Of a DNA stretch of 64,000 bases, positions 1 through 9,248 are shown piece by piece. How positions within the stretch are numbered: position 1 is the first letter of the stretch; each line of letters starts with the position of its first letter. Location: assembly GCA_965262565.1 (NCBI GenBank), contig CBDHFQ010000041.1, positions 1 to 64,000 of the forward strand, in the 5' to 3' direction. This DNA comes from CBDHFQ01 sp965262565. GTDB lineage: Bacteria > Bacteroidota > Bacteroidia > J057. The notes below the pieces were generated by a model, which was given only the letters and a program-made list of their open reading frames with translations, had not been told where the DNA came from and made no database searches. The position numbers and the translations under genes are program-made.

Positions 1-2
1 CT

Positions 3-1718
3 ATATTATATGGAGATTTAGAACCTGGCGGGATCATTAATTATGTAACTAAGAAACCTCTGGGCTATAATCATGCTGCTATAGAGTTAAAAGTAGGAAG
101 TTATGGCCTTTTTAGACCTGCTATCGATCTAGGAGGTAAATTGGGTAAAGGATTAAGCTATAGGCTTAATACAGTTTATGAACGATCGGAGAGTTTTAGG
201 GATGAAATTTCCAATGAACAATTCATGATTGCTCCTAGCCTCCTTTGGGAAATAAGTCGAAAGTCTAGCTTGGGCTTGGATGCAATTTTCATGCAAAATG
301 AGAGAACCATCGATTGGGGGATGCCAGTAGGATTGCCCATTTCCAGAGCTGAATTACTAGATGACTCTAATTTTTATGGCTATCCTCTTGGGAACATGGA
401 AGGGAACAATAACACAGTTATGGCTACATTCACTCACCAACTTTCCCAACATTGGCAGTTGAGGAATGTATCAGCTTTTTCTAACCAACCTAGATCCTTA
501 CATGACGTTTATCCTATCTGGGATAGTAGTACGGACAGTGTGAGTTATGCCTTTGGAGATTATTATGAAAGAAGTAGATCGAATACCTGGTCTAATGTGC
601 TGGATTTCATGGGATCAGTGACTACTGGAGGATTGGAGCATAAACTACAAATAGGTATTGACTATTCCCGAATTACCAGACCAGTTAGTTTTAACTTTAG
701 CTTTCCCATCGCAGGAGTAACTTCGCTTGATAATCCTTCGTGGCAAAATACTTCTATCAGTTCAGCTCCTATATTGGAGGATGATATATTACCTTTTACC
801 AATCGATGGGGATTTCTCGTACAAGATTTGATTTCTTTGTTTGATGGAAAGTTAAACGTATTGTTAGGGGGACGATATAGCCTTTTTACCACAGGGACTA
901 AATTCCAGGGAGATGCCCAGGAACCTCAGGGATATTCAGATGAAGATGAAGGCCGTTTTACTCCAAGATTGGGATTTACATGGAATGTCATTGGGAATAC
1001 CACGATTTACGGAAGTTATGCTGAATCATTTAGTTCTATCACACCTCAACCCGGAAGGGGTCTTGAAGATCCTGAACCCCTGCTTGGAGAGCAAATTGAA
1101 TTCGGAATAAAACAATCCATGTTCAATGATAAGTTAGGTGTTACGGTATCTTATTTCGATTTAGATCGAGAAAACGTCCTTCAATTCGATATTATCGATC
1201 CAGATGGGAGTATTTCAGATCCTGAAAATTTTCGAGCAAACCAATCTGGAAAACACAATAGTAAAGGAGTAGAATTGGATGTTAACGGGAAGTTATTGGA
1301 TAACTGGCAAGTGTATGGAGCTGTATCCTATATAGTAACTGATGTTATTAGCGAAATAGTTCAAAGTGGAGATGCTGAACCTGTAGACTTTCGAGGAAAA
1401 GAGTTACCCAATAACCCTCGTACAAAGTTTAGTCTTTGGAGCAATTACACCTTAGCGCAAGGAATTCCTGGTCTTTTTGTCGGTGCTGGCGCCTTTTATC
1501 AAAGCGACATGTTTGGGGATCGTTTAAATACCGACGAAAATATCATAGAGGGCTTTGTCAGAGTGGATGCAGCCTTAGGGTATGAATATAAGCGACTTAG
1601 ATTCCAGCTGAATATAAATAACCTAAACGATGTCAAGACATTTCAAAGATCTATTTTTGGATCCTATGTACCACAATTGAGAAGGATGTTCATCGGCTCT
1701 GTGGTATTACAATTTTAA
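3..1718 (+). CDS. TonB-dependent siderophore receptor, 3' part
   Basis: This is an outer-membrane TonB-dependent receptor, probably for a ferric siderophore; the gene begins before the window. The frame is open from base 3 and starts inside the plug domain: LYGDLEPGGIINYVTKKP matches the conserved plug motif of FhuA/FecA-type receptors (GxxxPGGxINxVTKKP). About 571 residues follow, forming a beta-barrel with alternating aromatic strands. The protein ends in the typical receptor tail (YEYKRLRFQLNINNLNDVKT...) with a terminal phenylalanine in VLQF. Family assignment comes from plug and tail motifs; the siderophore substrate cannot be read from the sequence. The next gene is convergent, and no clear terminator is seen in the 236-bp gap. 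Confidence 0.9.
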   Translation: MLYGDLEPGGIINYVTKKPLGYNHAAIELKVGSYGLFRPAIDLGGKLGKGLSYRLNTVYERSESFRDEISNEQFMIAPSLLWEISRKSSLGLDAIFMQNERTIDWGMPVGLPISRAELLDDSNFYGYPLGNMEGNNNTVMATFTHQLSQHWQLRNVSAFSNQPRSLHDVYPIWDSSTDSVSYAFGDYYERSRSNTWSNVLDFMGSVTTGGLEHKLQIGIDYSRITRPVSFNFSFPIAGVTSLDNPSWQNTSISSAPILEDDILPFTNRWGFLVQDLISLFDGKLNVLLGGRYSLFTTGTKFQGDAQEPQGYSDEDEGRFTPRLGFTWNVIGNTTIYGSYAESFSSITPQPGRGLEDPEPLLGEQIEFGIKQSMFNDKLGVTVSYFDLDRENVLQFDIIDPDGSISDPENFRANQSGKHNSKGVELDVNGKLLDNWQVYGAVSYIVTDVISEIVQSGDAEPVDFRGKELPNNPRTKFSLWSNYTLAQGIPGLFVGAGAFYQSDMFGDRLNTDENIIEGFVRVDAALGYEYKRLRFQLNINNLNDVKTFQRSIFGSYVPQLRRMFIGSVVLQF

Positions 1719-1954
1719 GGAAGCAAAAACTTACTATGAATTCATGAGACTGTATTGATGATCAGATCTTGGGTAGATAGTAATGAAATACAGGGATTAA
1801 ATATAAGACTAGTTCCTCCTCTGAGAAGTCTGTCAGAATTGAGATGATCAAGCTTAATGCATAACAATTATTTGGTAGATAATTCAGAGGGGGGAATGAT
1901 ACTTCGCGTTCCCCCACACAAATCATCAGAATGCTAAATTCTAAGAAAAATAGC

Positions 1955-2755
1955 TTATTCGAGTACATGTTTCTTTACTACGCTGTATCCAAATTCTGTT
2001 AATATTGCTTCGGCCTCTTTTGAAAATAAAAATTGATAAAACCGTAGAGCCTTTGGATCTTGATTCTTGATCATTACTATCCCCTGTGCGATAGGCGAGT
2101 ACGCTTTCTCATCCACCACTACCCATTTCCCTTTATCTTTCATTTGAGGAGATAATACCACAGACATAGCCGTAAACCCTATATCCGCTGATTGAGTAAT
2201 AATAAATTGATTAGTTTGGGCAATACTTTCTCCATACACTAGTTTAGGAGTTAGCTCCTGATCTAACTGATAGCTTCTAAGAGCTTCCATGGCAGCTATA
2301 CCGTAAGGAGCAATGTTAGGATTAGCTAAAGCGATATGCCTCACAGATTCCTCCTTCAAAGATGTTAAAGAGGGAATGAGGTCTTCCTTCATGGACCACA
2401 GCACCAACGTTCCATAAGCATATACTTCAGGCGCTTGTTGAGCTAATCCACTTTCGTAAATTTCCTTAGGATACTTCATATTTGCTGAGACAAAAAGATC
2501 AAAAGGAGCTCCCGCTTTAATTTGGGCCGTCAATTTACCAGATGAACCTATCACCATCTCACAGTCAACCTCATGAAGGGTGGTAAACTGGTCAATAAGG
2601 GCTCGCATAGCGAATTGCATGTTGGCGGAAGTGGCAATGGTAATAGATGATGTGGATGCCTCAGGACGTTGAGTGGATGGAGCATGACATCCTACCACCG
2701 ATAACAGCGCATAACTCAGCAGTGAGCCCCAATAAATCCGTACAATTCCTGGCAT
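1955..2755 (-). CDS. modA: Molybdate ABC transporter substrate-binding lipoprotein ModA
   Basis: This is the periplasmic molybdate/tungstate-binding component of an ABC importer, 266 residues. The N-terminus is a lipoprotein signal with lipobox VVGC (Cys23), so the protein is probably membrane-anchored, unlike soluble E. coli ModA. The mature part carries the family pattern: SANMQFAMRALIDQF near the start, GSSGKLTAQIKAGAPFDLF around residue 70-85, and IAPYGIAAMEAL in the hinge region. It is the last gene of a leftward molybdenum cluster, 123 bp after mobA. The matching modB and modC genes are not adjacent but lie about 19 kb away at 21.5-23.1 kb. Confidence 0.92.
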   Translation of the reverse strand: MPGIVRIYWGSLLSYALLSVVGCHAPSTQRPEASTSSITIATSANMQFAMRALIDQFTTLHEVDCEMVIGSSGKLTAQIKAGAPFDLFVSANMKYPKEIYESGLAQQAPEVYAYGTLVLWSMKEDLIPSLTSLKEESVRHIALANPNIAPYGIAAMEALRSYQLDQELTPKLVYGESIAQTNQFIITQSADIGFTAMSVVLSPQMKDKGKWVVVDEKAYSPIAQGIVMIKNQDPKALRFYQFLFSKEAEAILTEFGYSVVKKHVLE

Positions 2756-2878
2756 TTATCCCTGTTCCTATTAAATGAAGGAGCGAATTACCTAAACATA
2801 AGGGAAGAACACAACTGTTTGGCAGGATTTGACCTCAACAGGATCTAATAGCTGTTGTTCTTTACTGCCTTTTTTCAT

Positions 2879-3532
2879 TTAGCGTTCCTTCTCTTTTCTC
2901 CGTACCAATGAGCCATGGGCAAGTATATTCAAGGCCTTATCATAATCCTCTGGGCGATTGGCATTAAATAAAGCTTCGGGATAGCTGGGAATAATATGAT
3001 GAATATCTGCTCGTTGTAAAACATCCATAAGGGAGTGTATGTCGCCTTGGTTTAGCAGTCTGTAAGCATGGCGAAGTCCTTTAGCTTCCCAAATAGCGCA
3101 TAGGGGTTCTGGTAATCCGGAAGTGGGAGAGAGAAACGCGCTTACTTCTTTTTCTATATCTCTGCATTGTAGGAGTTGTGCCAATGACCCAGAGTGCAGC
3201 AAAGGAAGGTCCACAGCTACCACTAACCACGCCGCTTCAGGAAAGGAGAGATGCGCACTGATGATGCCATTCATTGGTCCTAAATTCAGCGCTACATCTT
3301 CTATCATCTGTTCTGTATTCACCTCAACATCCAATGGCTTACCAAGCTCCTTTAACAAACGCTTAAAATGGCTAGCTGACGGAACACTAATAAAGGTGCG
3401 GGAGGTGTAGCTGGAGATCAACTCATACATATACGCCCATTGAGGTACTCCATGATAAGAGATCCAGGCCTTATCTCTGCCCATCCGCCTGCTTTCGCCT
3501 CCAGCCAATACAAGACCGTAAAGCTCACTCAT
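2879..3532 (-). CDS. mobA: Molybdenum cofactor guanylyltransferase MobA
   Basis: MobA attaches GMP from GTP to Mo-molybdopterin, giving the guanine dinucleotide form of the cofactor used by DMSO-reductase/formate-dehydrogenase type enzymes. The 217-residue protein opens with the nucleotidyltransferase signature LVLAGGESRRMGRDKAW (residues 7-23) and has the second conserved block around VVAVDLPLL (VDLP, metal/nucleotide binding). The size fits the family at about 190-220 residues. It starts 3 bp after the stop of the molybdopterin oxidoreductase gene upstream, so the two are almost certainly cotranscribed. This makes functional sense, because that enzyme needs the guanylated cofactor. Confidence 0.93.
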   Translation of the reverse strand: MSELYGLVLAGGESRRMGRDKAWISYHGVPQWAYMYELISSYTSRTFISVPSASHFKRLLKELGKPLDVEVNTEQMIEDVALNLGPMNGIISAHLSFPEAAWLVVAVDLPLLHSGSLAQLLQCRDIEKEVSAFLSPTSGLPEPLCAIWEAKGLRHAYRLLNQGDIHSLMDVLQRADIHHIIPSYPEALFNANRPEDYDKALNILAHGSLVRRKEKER

Positions 3533-3535
3533 GTT

Positions 3536-5839
3536 TCATCTTTTCTTAATCCTTATCTTGACCGACTTGGAAGTAGGAGTATTACTTTTCCTGGCAACAC
3601 TATTGATAGGAACCAAAGGATTGGCTTCCGGAAAGTAAGTTGCGACACATTGGGACGGAATATCGTACGGAACTACAATAAACTTTGGCGCGTGTCTAAT
3701 CTCTCCTTCAAAATGGCTACTGAGATCCACAACATCTCCTTTAGTTAATTGGAACCGCCGCATATCCTCTTCATTCATCAAGATCACTCTGCGTTCATGA
3801 TAAATCCCTCTATATCGATCATCCAATCCATAGATAGTGGTATTGTACTGATCGTGGCTTCTGATCGTCATCATGAGTAATTCATCCTCTGCTAAGTCGT
3901 GTTGTGTCTGACGATTGATGCTGAAGTTGGCCTTTCGATTATGAGTGTGCCAACTTCCCTCTCTGGCACCATTGGGTAAATAAAAACCTCCTGTTTGCCT
4001 GACTCGTTGATTGTAGTTCGTACATCCGGGAATCACGGCTTCTATATGATCTCTGATAACATCATAATCTTTTTCCATCGCTGCGTAATCTACAGGGCTA
4101 TTTTGAAAGGTTTTTTGTGCCAACTGACAAATAATCTGGGTTTCGCTCAGTAGGTGAGGAGAGATAGGGGGATTTAAACCTCGGGAAGTGTGCACGAGAC
4201 CAATGGAATTTTCTACACTGACGATCTGTTCTTTACCATCGTGTTCATCCTTTTCAGATCTGGCGATACAAGGCAGAATCAAGGCTGTCTTTCCATGAAC
4301 TAAATGGCTTCGATTGAGCTTGGTAGAAACATGAACAGTCATATCGCACTGTTGAAGGGCTTTAGCGGTGAACGCTGTATCGGGGGTGGCTGAAATGAAA
4401 TTCCCTCCCATACCCATAAAAAAGGTGGCTTTACCTTCGTACATCGCTTTAATACTGTTAACTACATCCCAGCCATGTGCTGTCGGAGGAGTAAATCCAA
4501 ATCTTTGTTCTAAGCCTGTAATGATATGTTTGGGAGGCTTTTCTACGATGCCTACGGTTCGATCTCCCTGTACATTGGAATGACCTCTGACTGGACAAGT
4601 TCCTCCTCCTTCTATGCCCACACTCCCTTTGATCAGAAGTAGATTCACCAACTCCCTAATAACATCGACGGAATTTTTGTGCTGAGTCAATCCCATGGCC
4701 CAACAAATATTGATTCGCTTCTTTTGGGCTATCAGTTGGGCAAGTTCATATATCTGTTGTTCTGCAACACCCGTTTGCTCTATCAATTCCTCTAATTGAT
4801 AGGTAGATAAATCGGCAATAAAGGCTTCAACACCCGAAGTGTGTTTCTCAATAAATTCGAGGTCAAATACTGATCCTGGTCGTTCTTTTTCCTGCTCCCA
4901 TAGAATCTTCAAGATGGACTTAAAAAGAGCTACATCCTGGTTAATTCGCACCTGAAGGAACATGTCTCCTAACGCTTTACCTCCTGTAAGCACGGCTATC
5001 GGGCTTTGAGGATCTACAAACGTTTTAAGTCCTGCTTCCTTGAGAGGGTTAATACTAATGATTTTGGCTCCGTTCTTTTTAGCTTTGGCGAGAACAGAAA
5101 GCATTCTGGGATGGTTAGTGCCCGGGTTTTGACCGACTACGATAATAAGCTCCGTTTTGTAAAAGTCCTGGAGAGTTACTGAGCCTTTTCCTATGCCCAA
5201 TACTTCTGAAAGGGCGGCACCACTGGATTCATGGCACATATTGCTACAGTCGGGTAAATTATTGGTTCCAAATTCTCTGGCAAATAATTGATAGCAAAAG
5301 GCCGCTTCATTGCTGGTCCGGCCTGAAGTATAAAAAATAGCTTCATTAGGAGAAGGCAATGCGTTAAGTTTTTCAGCTATGATGTCAAATGCTTCTTGCC
5401 ATCCTACAGCTTCATAATGAGTTTGGCCTTCCCGCAAAATGACAGGTTCTGTGATTCGTCCGCTCTTGCCCAACTTAAAGTCTGACCATTGGGATAATTC
5501 TGCTACACTGTGCTGCTGAAAAAAGGCTGCATCCACCTTTTGGGTCGTTGCTTCTTCAGCCACAGCTTTCACTCCATTCTCGCAATATTCTGCTACTGTT
5601 GATCTTTGGTCGGGATCCGGATCAGGCCAAGCGCAACCTGGACAATCAAATCCATCTGTTTGATTGAGCTTAAATAATGTTCGGAGAGTTTTGGGAAGAC
5701 CCATTTCTTTCCAGCCATGTTTCAATGCCGAAACCACAGCGGGTAATCCGGCGGCCTTTTCTTTAGGTGATGAAACCGTTAATCCTGTAAATTCTGTGGA
5801 TGTTAGTGGATTAATCTCATTAGGGTCGTTCTGATTCAT
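3536..5839 (-). CDS. FdhA/YdeP-type molybdopterin oxidoreductase alpha subunit
   Basis: This 767-residue molybdopterin-guanine-dinucleotide enzyme belongs to the formate-dehydrogenase-alpha-like family that includes E. coli YdeP and CbbBc. An N-terminal CPGC (Cys66, Cys69) with a further Cys near residue 86 replaces the longer iron-sulfur Cys motif of classical formate dehydrogenases, as is usual for this family. A Cys-His pair in NMCHESSG (Cys202-His203) sits where formate dehydrogenases place the molybdenum ligand (Cys or selenocysteine followed by His). Other cofactor-binding segments include VVGQNPGTNHPRML and CPVRGHSNVQGDRTVGI. No beta or gamma subunit, NAD-binding subunit or cytochrome lies next to it, so the electron partner is unknown and formate as substrate is only an inference. 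It is flanked by fdhD and mobA in one operon. Confidence 0.88.
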   Translation of the reverse strand: MNQNDPNEINPLTSTEFTGLTVSSPKEKAAGLPAVVSALKHGWKEMGLPKTLRTLFKLNQTDGFDCPGCAWPDPDPDQRSTVAEYCENGVKAVAEEATTQKVDAAFFQQHSVAELSQWSDFKLGKSGRITEPVILREGQTHYEAVGWQEAFDIIAEKLNALPSPNEAIFYTSGRTSNEAAFCYQLFAREFGTNNLPDCSNMCHESSGAALSEVLGIGKGSVTLQDFYKTELIIVVGQNPGTNHPRMLSVLAKAKKNGAKIISINPLKEAGLKTFVDPQSPIAVLTGGKALGDMFLQVRINQDVALFKSILKILWEQEKERPGSVFDLEFIEKHTSGVEAFIADLSTYQLEELIEQTGVAEQQIYELAQLIAQKKRINICWAMGLTQHKNSVDVIRELVNLLLIKGSVGIEGGGTCPVRGHSNVQGDRTVGIVEKPPKHIITGLEQRFGFTPPTAHGWDVVNSIKAMYEGKATFFMGMGGNFISATPDTAFTAKALQQCDMTVHVSTKLNRSHLVHGKTALILPCIARSEKDEHDGKEQIVSVENSIGLVHTSRGLNPPISPHLLSETQIICQLAQKTFQNSPVDYAAMEKDYDVIRDHIEAVIPGCTNYNQRVRQTGGFYLPNGAREGSWHTHNRKANFSINRQTQHDLAEDELLMMTIRSHDQYNTTIYGLDDRYRGIYHERRVILMNEEDMRRFQLTKGDVVDLSSHFEGEIRHAPKFIVVPYDIPSQCVATYFPEANPLVPINSVARKSNTPTSKSVKIRIKKR

Positions 5840-5841
5840 AT

Positions 5842-6231
5842 TTATTTATTTCCCGATGGAGTAAATGGATGCAGTGAAGGAGTAAACTGTTTTTTCTTTG
5901 GCTCCTTATGATCACAAGGAAGGTCTTTTTCTATGAGAATATCTAAAAATTGTTGATGTCCGAGTTCTACTTTATGGTGTAAACTCACTTGATCGGTGGT
6001 TATCCAGTTATTCGCTAGCTTGGCAGGAAGGTAAATGCGGATTTCCTGACCATCGAAAGAAGTACATATATGAGGTATTTTCTCGTAAATCTCCAGCATG
6101 TAGGTAAGTGTTTGATGCTTCGAAGGGGAAAATTGTATCGATTCCTGAATAATGCCTTCCTCAGAAAATTGTTGTAGCTCATTGGAAGTGAGTCGGAACC
6201 GGATGGAATTTCGTTGAATTCTAAGTTTCAT
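5842..6231 (-). CDS. Small conserved protein of the molybdenum cluster (DUF7009-like)
   Basis: This protein of about 129 residues begins MKLRIQRNSIRFRLTSNEL, resembling a family of small uncharacterised proteins (the MK(I/L)RIxxNSxRxRL start) that I recall near fdhD and molybdopterin oxidoreductases. The family number is from memory. The frame can be extended upstream to an ATG at 6303, but that extension (MIRFSYFIYLIY...) is less likely. The start at 6231 was chosen because the conserved beginning falls there and AGGA lies just upstream. The stop is 2 bp before the oxidoreductase start, so the genes are translationally close. No catalytic motif is visible. A role in maturation or regulation of the adjacent enzyme is inference from position only. 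Confidence 0.7.
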   Translation of the reverse strand: MKLRIQRNSIRFRLTSNELQQFSEEGIIQESIQFSPSKHQTLTYMLEIYEKIPHICTSFDGQEIRIYLPAKLANNWITTDQVSLHHKVELGHQQFLDILIEKDLPCDHKEPKKKQFTPSLHPFTPSGNK

Positions 6232-6366
6232 ATTATCCTGGATTAAGCATCCTCTGCCTGTCAGCAAGTAAATGAGATAAATAAAATAGGAAAATCTTAT
6301 CAATTTTTCTGCAAACTCATGGCTGATTGTTTGTTCGTTGGCACAACATCATCTCCTCATAATATG

Positions 6367-7230
6367 CTAAGTGTTAGTTCCTCCTGTATACACATTGAAA
6401 CTGTGTTCTTTAATAAAACCAATCAGTGTCATCTTGTGTGTCTCTGCTAATTCTACAGCCAGATGAGTAGGAGCCCCTACCGCACCGATCATTTTTACTC
6501 CAGCCATAAGCGCTTTTTGAACTAATTCAAAGCTGATTCTTCCGCTTACTATTAAGCAATATGGGTGAAGAGGAAGCCATTTTTTTCTGAGGGCAGCACC
6601 TATTAACTTGTCAAGTGCATTATGCCTACCCACATCTTCAAATACCATCATAAGTTTTCCTTCCAGATCGAATAATCCTGCTGCATGAATTCCTCCCGTA
6701 TATTTAAATAATGGTTGATGCTTCCTCAGGCTTTCTGTCATAGGATATATGGATGCTAAAGGGATATAGCTGAATGAAGAATGTGCATGTAACCTATGGG
6801 TCTGAGCAAACACGGCTTCAATAGAAGATTTTCCGCAAATACCGCAACTGGAGGTCATAAAAAAATGTCTGTCAGATCCTATAGCATTAGGATCAAAGGA
6901 AGAAGATAAGATGACTTTTACCACATTTTGTGATGGGGCTCTATCACAGTATTTTATTGTCTCGACTTGCTCAAAAGATTGGATAATTCCTTCATTGAAC
7001 AAAAACCCTAAAGCTAATTCGAAATCATTTCCAGGGGTTCGCATCGTAACAGCTATACTTTTCTCTTGAGGCAGATCGTCTGTCAGAAATAAGATTCTGA
7101 TTTCCATGGGTTCCTCTACTACTAATAAATCATCGATAAGCATGGATTCCCTATGCTTGATTCGAATAATCTTTTTTGCAGCTAAAGGTTGTTGTTCTTT
7201 TTGCATCTCATCTCTGTTAAAGGGTTCCAA
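6367..7230 (-). CDS. fdhD: Formate dehydrogenase accessory sulfurtransferase FdhD
   Basis: FdhD transfers sulfur from a cysteine desulfurase (IscS type) to the molybdenum cofactor, sulfurating formate-dehydrogenase-like enzymes. The 287-residue protein carries the hallmark CxxC in SSCGICGKSS (Cys129, Cys132), which passes the persulfide. It also has the conserved GGIHAAGLFD and FEDVGRHNALDKLIG segments of the nucleotide-like cofactor-binding fold. It is the first gene of the leftward molybdenum cluster. The 5' leader contains a 6-bp hairpin (arms GGCTCT/AGAGCC at 7260-7280) about 30 bp before the start codon. The oxidoreductase downstream is the probable client. Confidence 0.95.
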   Translation of the reverse strand: MEPFNRDEMQKEQQPLAAKKIIRIKHRESMLIDDLLVVEEPMEIRILFLTDDLPQEKSIAVTMRTPGNDFELALGFLFNEGIIQSFEQVETIKYCDRAPSQNVVKVILSSSFDPNAIGSDRHFFMTSSCGICGKSSIEAVFAQTHRLHAHSSFSYIPLASIYPMTESLRKHQPLFKYTGGIHAAGLFDLEGKLMMVFEDVGRHNALDKLIGAALRKKWLPLHPYCLIVSGRISFELVQKALMAGVKMIGAVGAPTHLAVELAETHKMTLIGFIKEHSFNVYTGGTNT

Positions 7231-7643
7231 TGGGAAATTTCCTGTTTTTTTTTTCGATGGGCTCTATTTGGTCAAGAGCCACTAAGTTAAGATCAATATT
7301 TCCTATTCTTCCAGAGATATGAAAAAAAATATTATGAAAGGATCTTTTCAATTGAAAGGGGTAACATATGATTATTGAGCCTTTTATGATAGAATAGGAT
7401 GTTTTGATAATTGGTAATTCACTGAGCCTTCAGTTTATGTAAAGGAATAATGCCTGAAGATCAAATATTTAGATGGTTAGGCGGTGTATTTAGGTAAAGA
7501 GAATCGAAAAAAATCACTTCTGTAATAAATGTCATAGAATAGACCTGATAAAAATTATATTATCATTTAATTTTGTTAATGAATTATTTAAGAATTGAAT
7601 CTTTTAATTAATTGTTAATACCAAAGATTTTAAATTTTGTTAT
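7231..7643. other. Divergent intergenic region
   Basis: These 413 bp separate the leftward fdhD operon from the rightward T9SS gene. I see no open frame worth calling. Visible elements are the hairpin at 7260-7280 in the fdhD leader and an exact match to the Bacteroidota -7 consensus TAnnTTTG (TAATTTTG, 7568-7575) facing the rightward gene. No convincing -33 TTTG lies upstream of it. The DNA is very AT-rich, as expected for a two-way promoter region. Confidence 0.4.
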
Positions 7644-9191
7644 ATGCTAAGGTTAGAACCAGTACAGAAAAATCAAATAACGATTTCAAATAAAGTTTGG
7701 TTGGCAGCAGGGGGAGTAACCGCATTAGCTTCAGTGCTCATTGGTGTATGGTTCTTGAATAATAGGGATATATATCTTAGTAATAACATGTACATGGAGC
7801 CAAACGCCATTTTGGCCATTAGTTCTAATGTTGTTGTAGAAGATACGCTCATAGCAAACGGCCAGCTTTATATCACCAATGGTAATTATACAAATAATGG
7901 ACTTGTAAATTGTGGTGTATGTAGTAGTGGTGCTAATTATTTGGTGGGTGATAATGGATCTGGGCAGGAAATAAATGGAACAAATTCTATTCAGTGGTAT
8001 GACGGAGTATTAGATAATCCGCAAGGGTTAACTGTAAACAACCGATTAAACATTCGAAACAGTTTTTTATTTCAGAGCGGATTGATTACGACAGACAAAA
8101 CAGACACAACTGATTATGTTCACTTTGAATCAGGAGCTGTTTACAGTAACACTAGTGATGCTCGTCATGTCAATGGATATGTTGCCAGGACTGGAACAGG
8201 TTCCTTCGATTTTCCCATTGGGGACGGAAATAAATTATTTAGCCTTGGGATTAATCCTTCCAGTAGTTCGGAAACATTTAAAGCTGCTTATTTTCATCAA
8301 AACCCTGGAACAAATACCATACTAGATGGAGGAACGTTCTCACCAGATGTCATGGATAGCTTGAGTTTGTCAAGTGTTCATGATCAAGAGTATTGGGACC
8401 TGGATGGAAATGCTACTACCACTATTACGCTACAGTGGGATAATTCCAGCAATGTCAGCAGCTGGACCAGTTCGCTGGATTCTATTGTGGTAGCAGGCTG
8501 GGACGGAACCAGATGGGCTGGATTAGGTCAGGCATCTGTGTCAGGAGATTTGTCTAGTGGTACGGTAACCTCAACACCTGTTATTCCAGATGGATATTAT
8601 GCTTTCACTTTAGGTAAGGATGCTGAGCCTTTAGCTCCGTTACCAGTTGAATGGTTGTCCTTCTCAGGAATTCAGCGTGGGGCAGATGCGCATTTAACCT
8701 GGACTGTACTGGAAAATCCAGCAACCAGGAATTTTGTCATAGAGCGATCCCTGGATTTAATTCAATACGAGATACTGGGAAAGATTGAGGCTAAGGGGAG
8801 GGATTTCTCTATAATCGAATACAGCTTTCTCGATAAGGATATTTTAGATATTGGTGCTTCTTCTTTGCACTATAGAATTAAGCAAATAGATTTTGACGGG
8901 CAATTTTCATATTCCCGTATGGTAGAAATGTCTTTTGAACAAGAGGAAGGAATACAATTTAGTTTGTTTCCCAATCCTACTGCAGACCTTTTACATGTAA
9001 AATTAACTAAAGGTCGGGTTAATGATGAATTAGTTATTTCTGACCTCACTGGGCGAAATATTTATGAAGCTGTTTTTAGTGATATGACAGAGAAGGTTAT
9101 TCCTGTATCTGATTGGGCTGAAGGTGCCTATATACTAAGTGTTCGAAACAACAATCAAGTGCAAAGTGACAAATTTTATATATACCACTAA
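7644..9191 (+). CDS. Secreted protein with T9SS sorting domain
   Basis: This 515-residue exported protein of unknown function has a hydrophobic segment VWLAAGGVTALASVLIGVWF at residues 21-40, consistent with a signal peptide or anchor. Its Asn/Thr-rich beta-structured body includes segments such as HFESGAVYSNTSDARHVNGY and YWDLDGNATTTITLQWDN, a type frequent in large Bacteroidota surface proteins. After PLPVEWLSFSG comes a fibronectin-like stretch. The last 75 or so residues are a T9SS type A C-terminal sorting domain (FSLFPNPTADLLHV... to SDKFYIYH), so the protein should cross the outer membrane by T9SS and be released or anchored on the cell surface. It sits 57 bp before the giant S74 protein gene in the same direction and may be cotranscribed with it. 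Confidence 0.8.
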   Translation: MLRLEPVQKNQITISNKVWLAAGGVTALASVLIGVWFLNNRDIYLSNNMYMEPNAILAISSNVVVEDTLIANGQLYITNGNYTNNGLVNCGVCSSGANYLVGDNGSGQEINGTNSIQWYDGVLDNPQGLTVNNRLNIRNSFLFQSGLITTDKTDTTDYVHFESGAVYSNTSDARHVNGYVARTGTGSFDFPIGDGNKLFSLGINPSSSSETFKAAYFHQNPGTNTILDGGTFSPDVMDSLSLSSVHDQEYWDLDGNATTTITLQWDNSSNVSSWTSSLDSIVVAGWDGTRWAGLGQASVSGDLSSGTVTSTPVIPDGYYAFTLGKDAEPLAPLPVEWLSFSGIQRGADAHLTWTVLENPATRNFVIERSLDLIQYEILGKIEAKGRDFSIIEYSFLDKDILDIGASSLHYRIKQIDFDGQFSYSRMVEMSFEQEEGIQFSLFPNPTADLLHVKLTKGRVNDELVISDLTGRNIYEAVFSDMTEKVIPVSDWAEGAYILSVRNNNQVQSDKFYIYH

Positions 9192-9248
9192 TCTATATCC
9201 TCACAATTAATTCAAGGACTAATTAGAATATAAATTTATTTAACATTA

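Noticed and set aside
1762..1968. 68-codon frame on the minus strand after modA
   Set aside because: It sits in the gap between convergent genes, overlaps the modA 3' end, and has no recognisable domain or start signal.
2821..2875. Nested hairpin (GGCAG/CTGCC around CAACAG/CTGTTG) followed by six Ts on the plus strand
   Set aside because: It points the wrong way for mobA and modA, both leftward, and no plus-strand transcript is evident; the stems are short.
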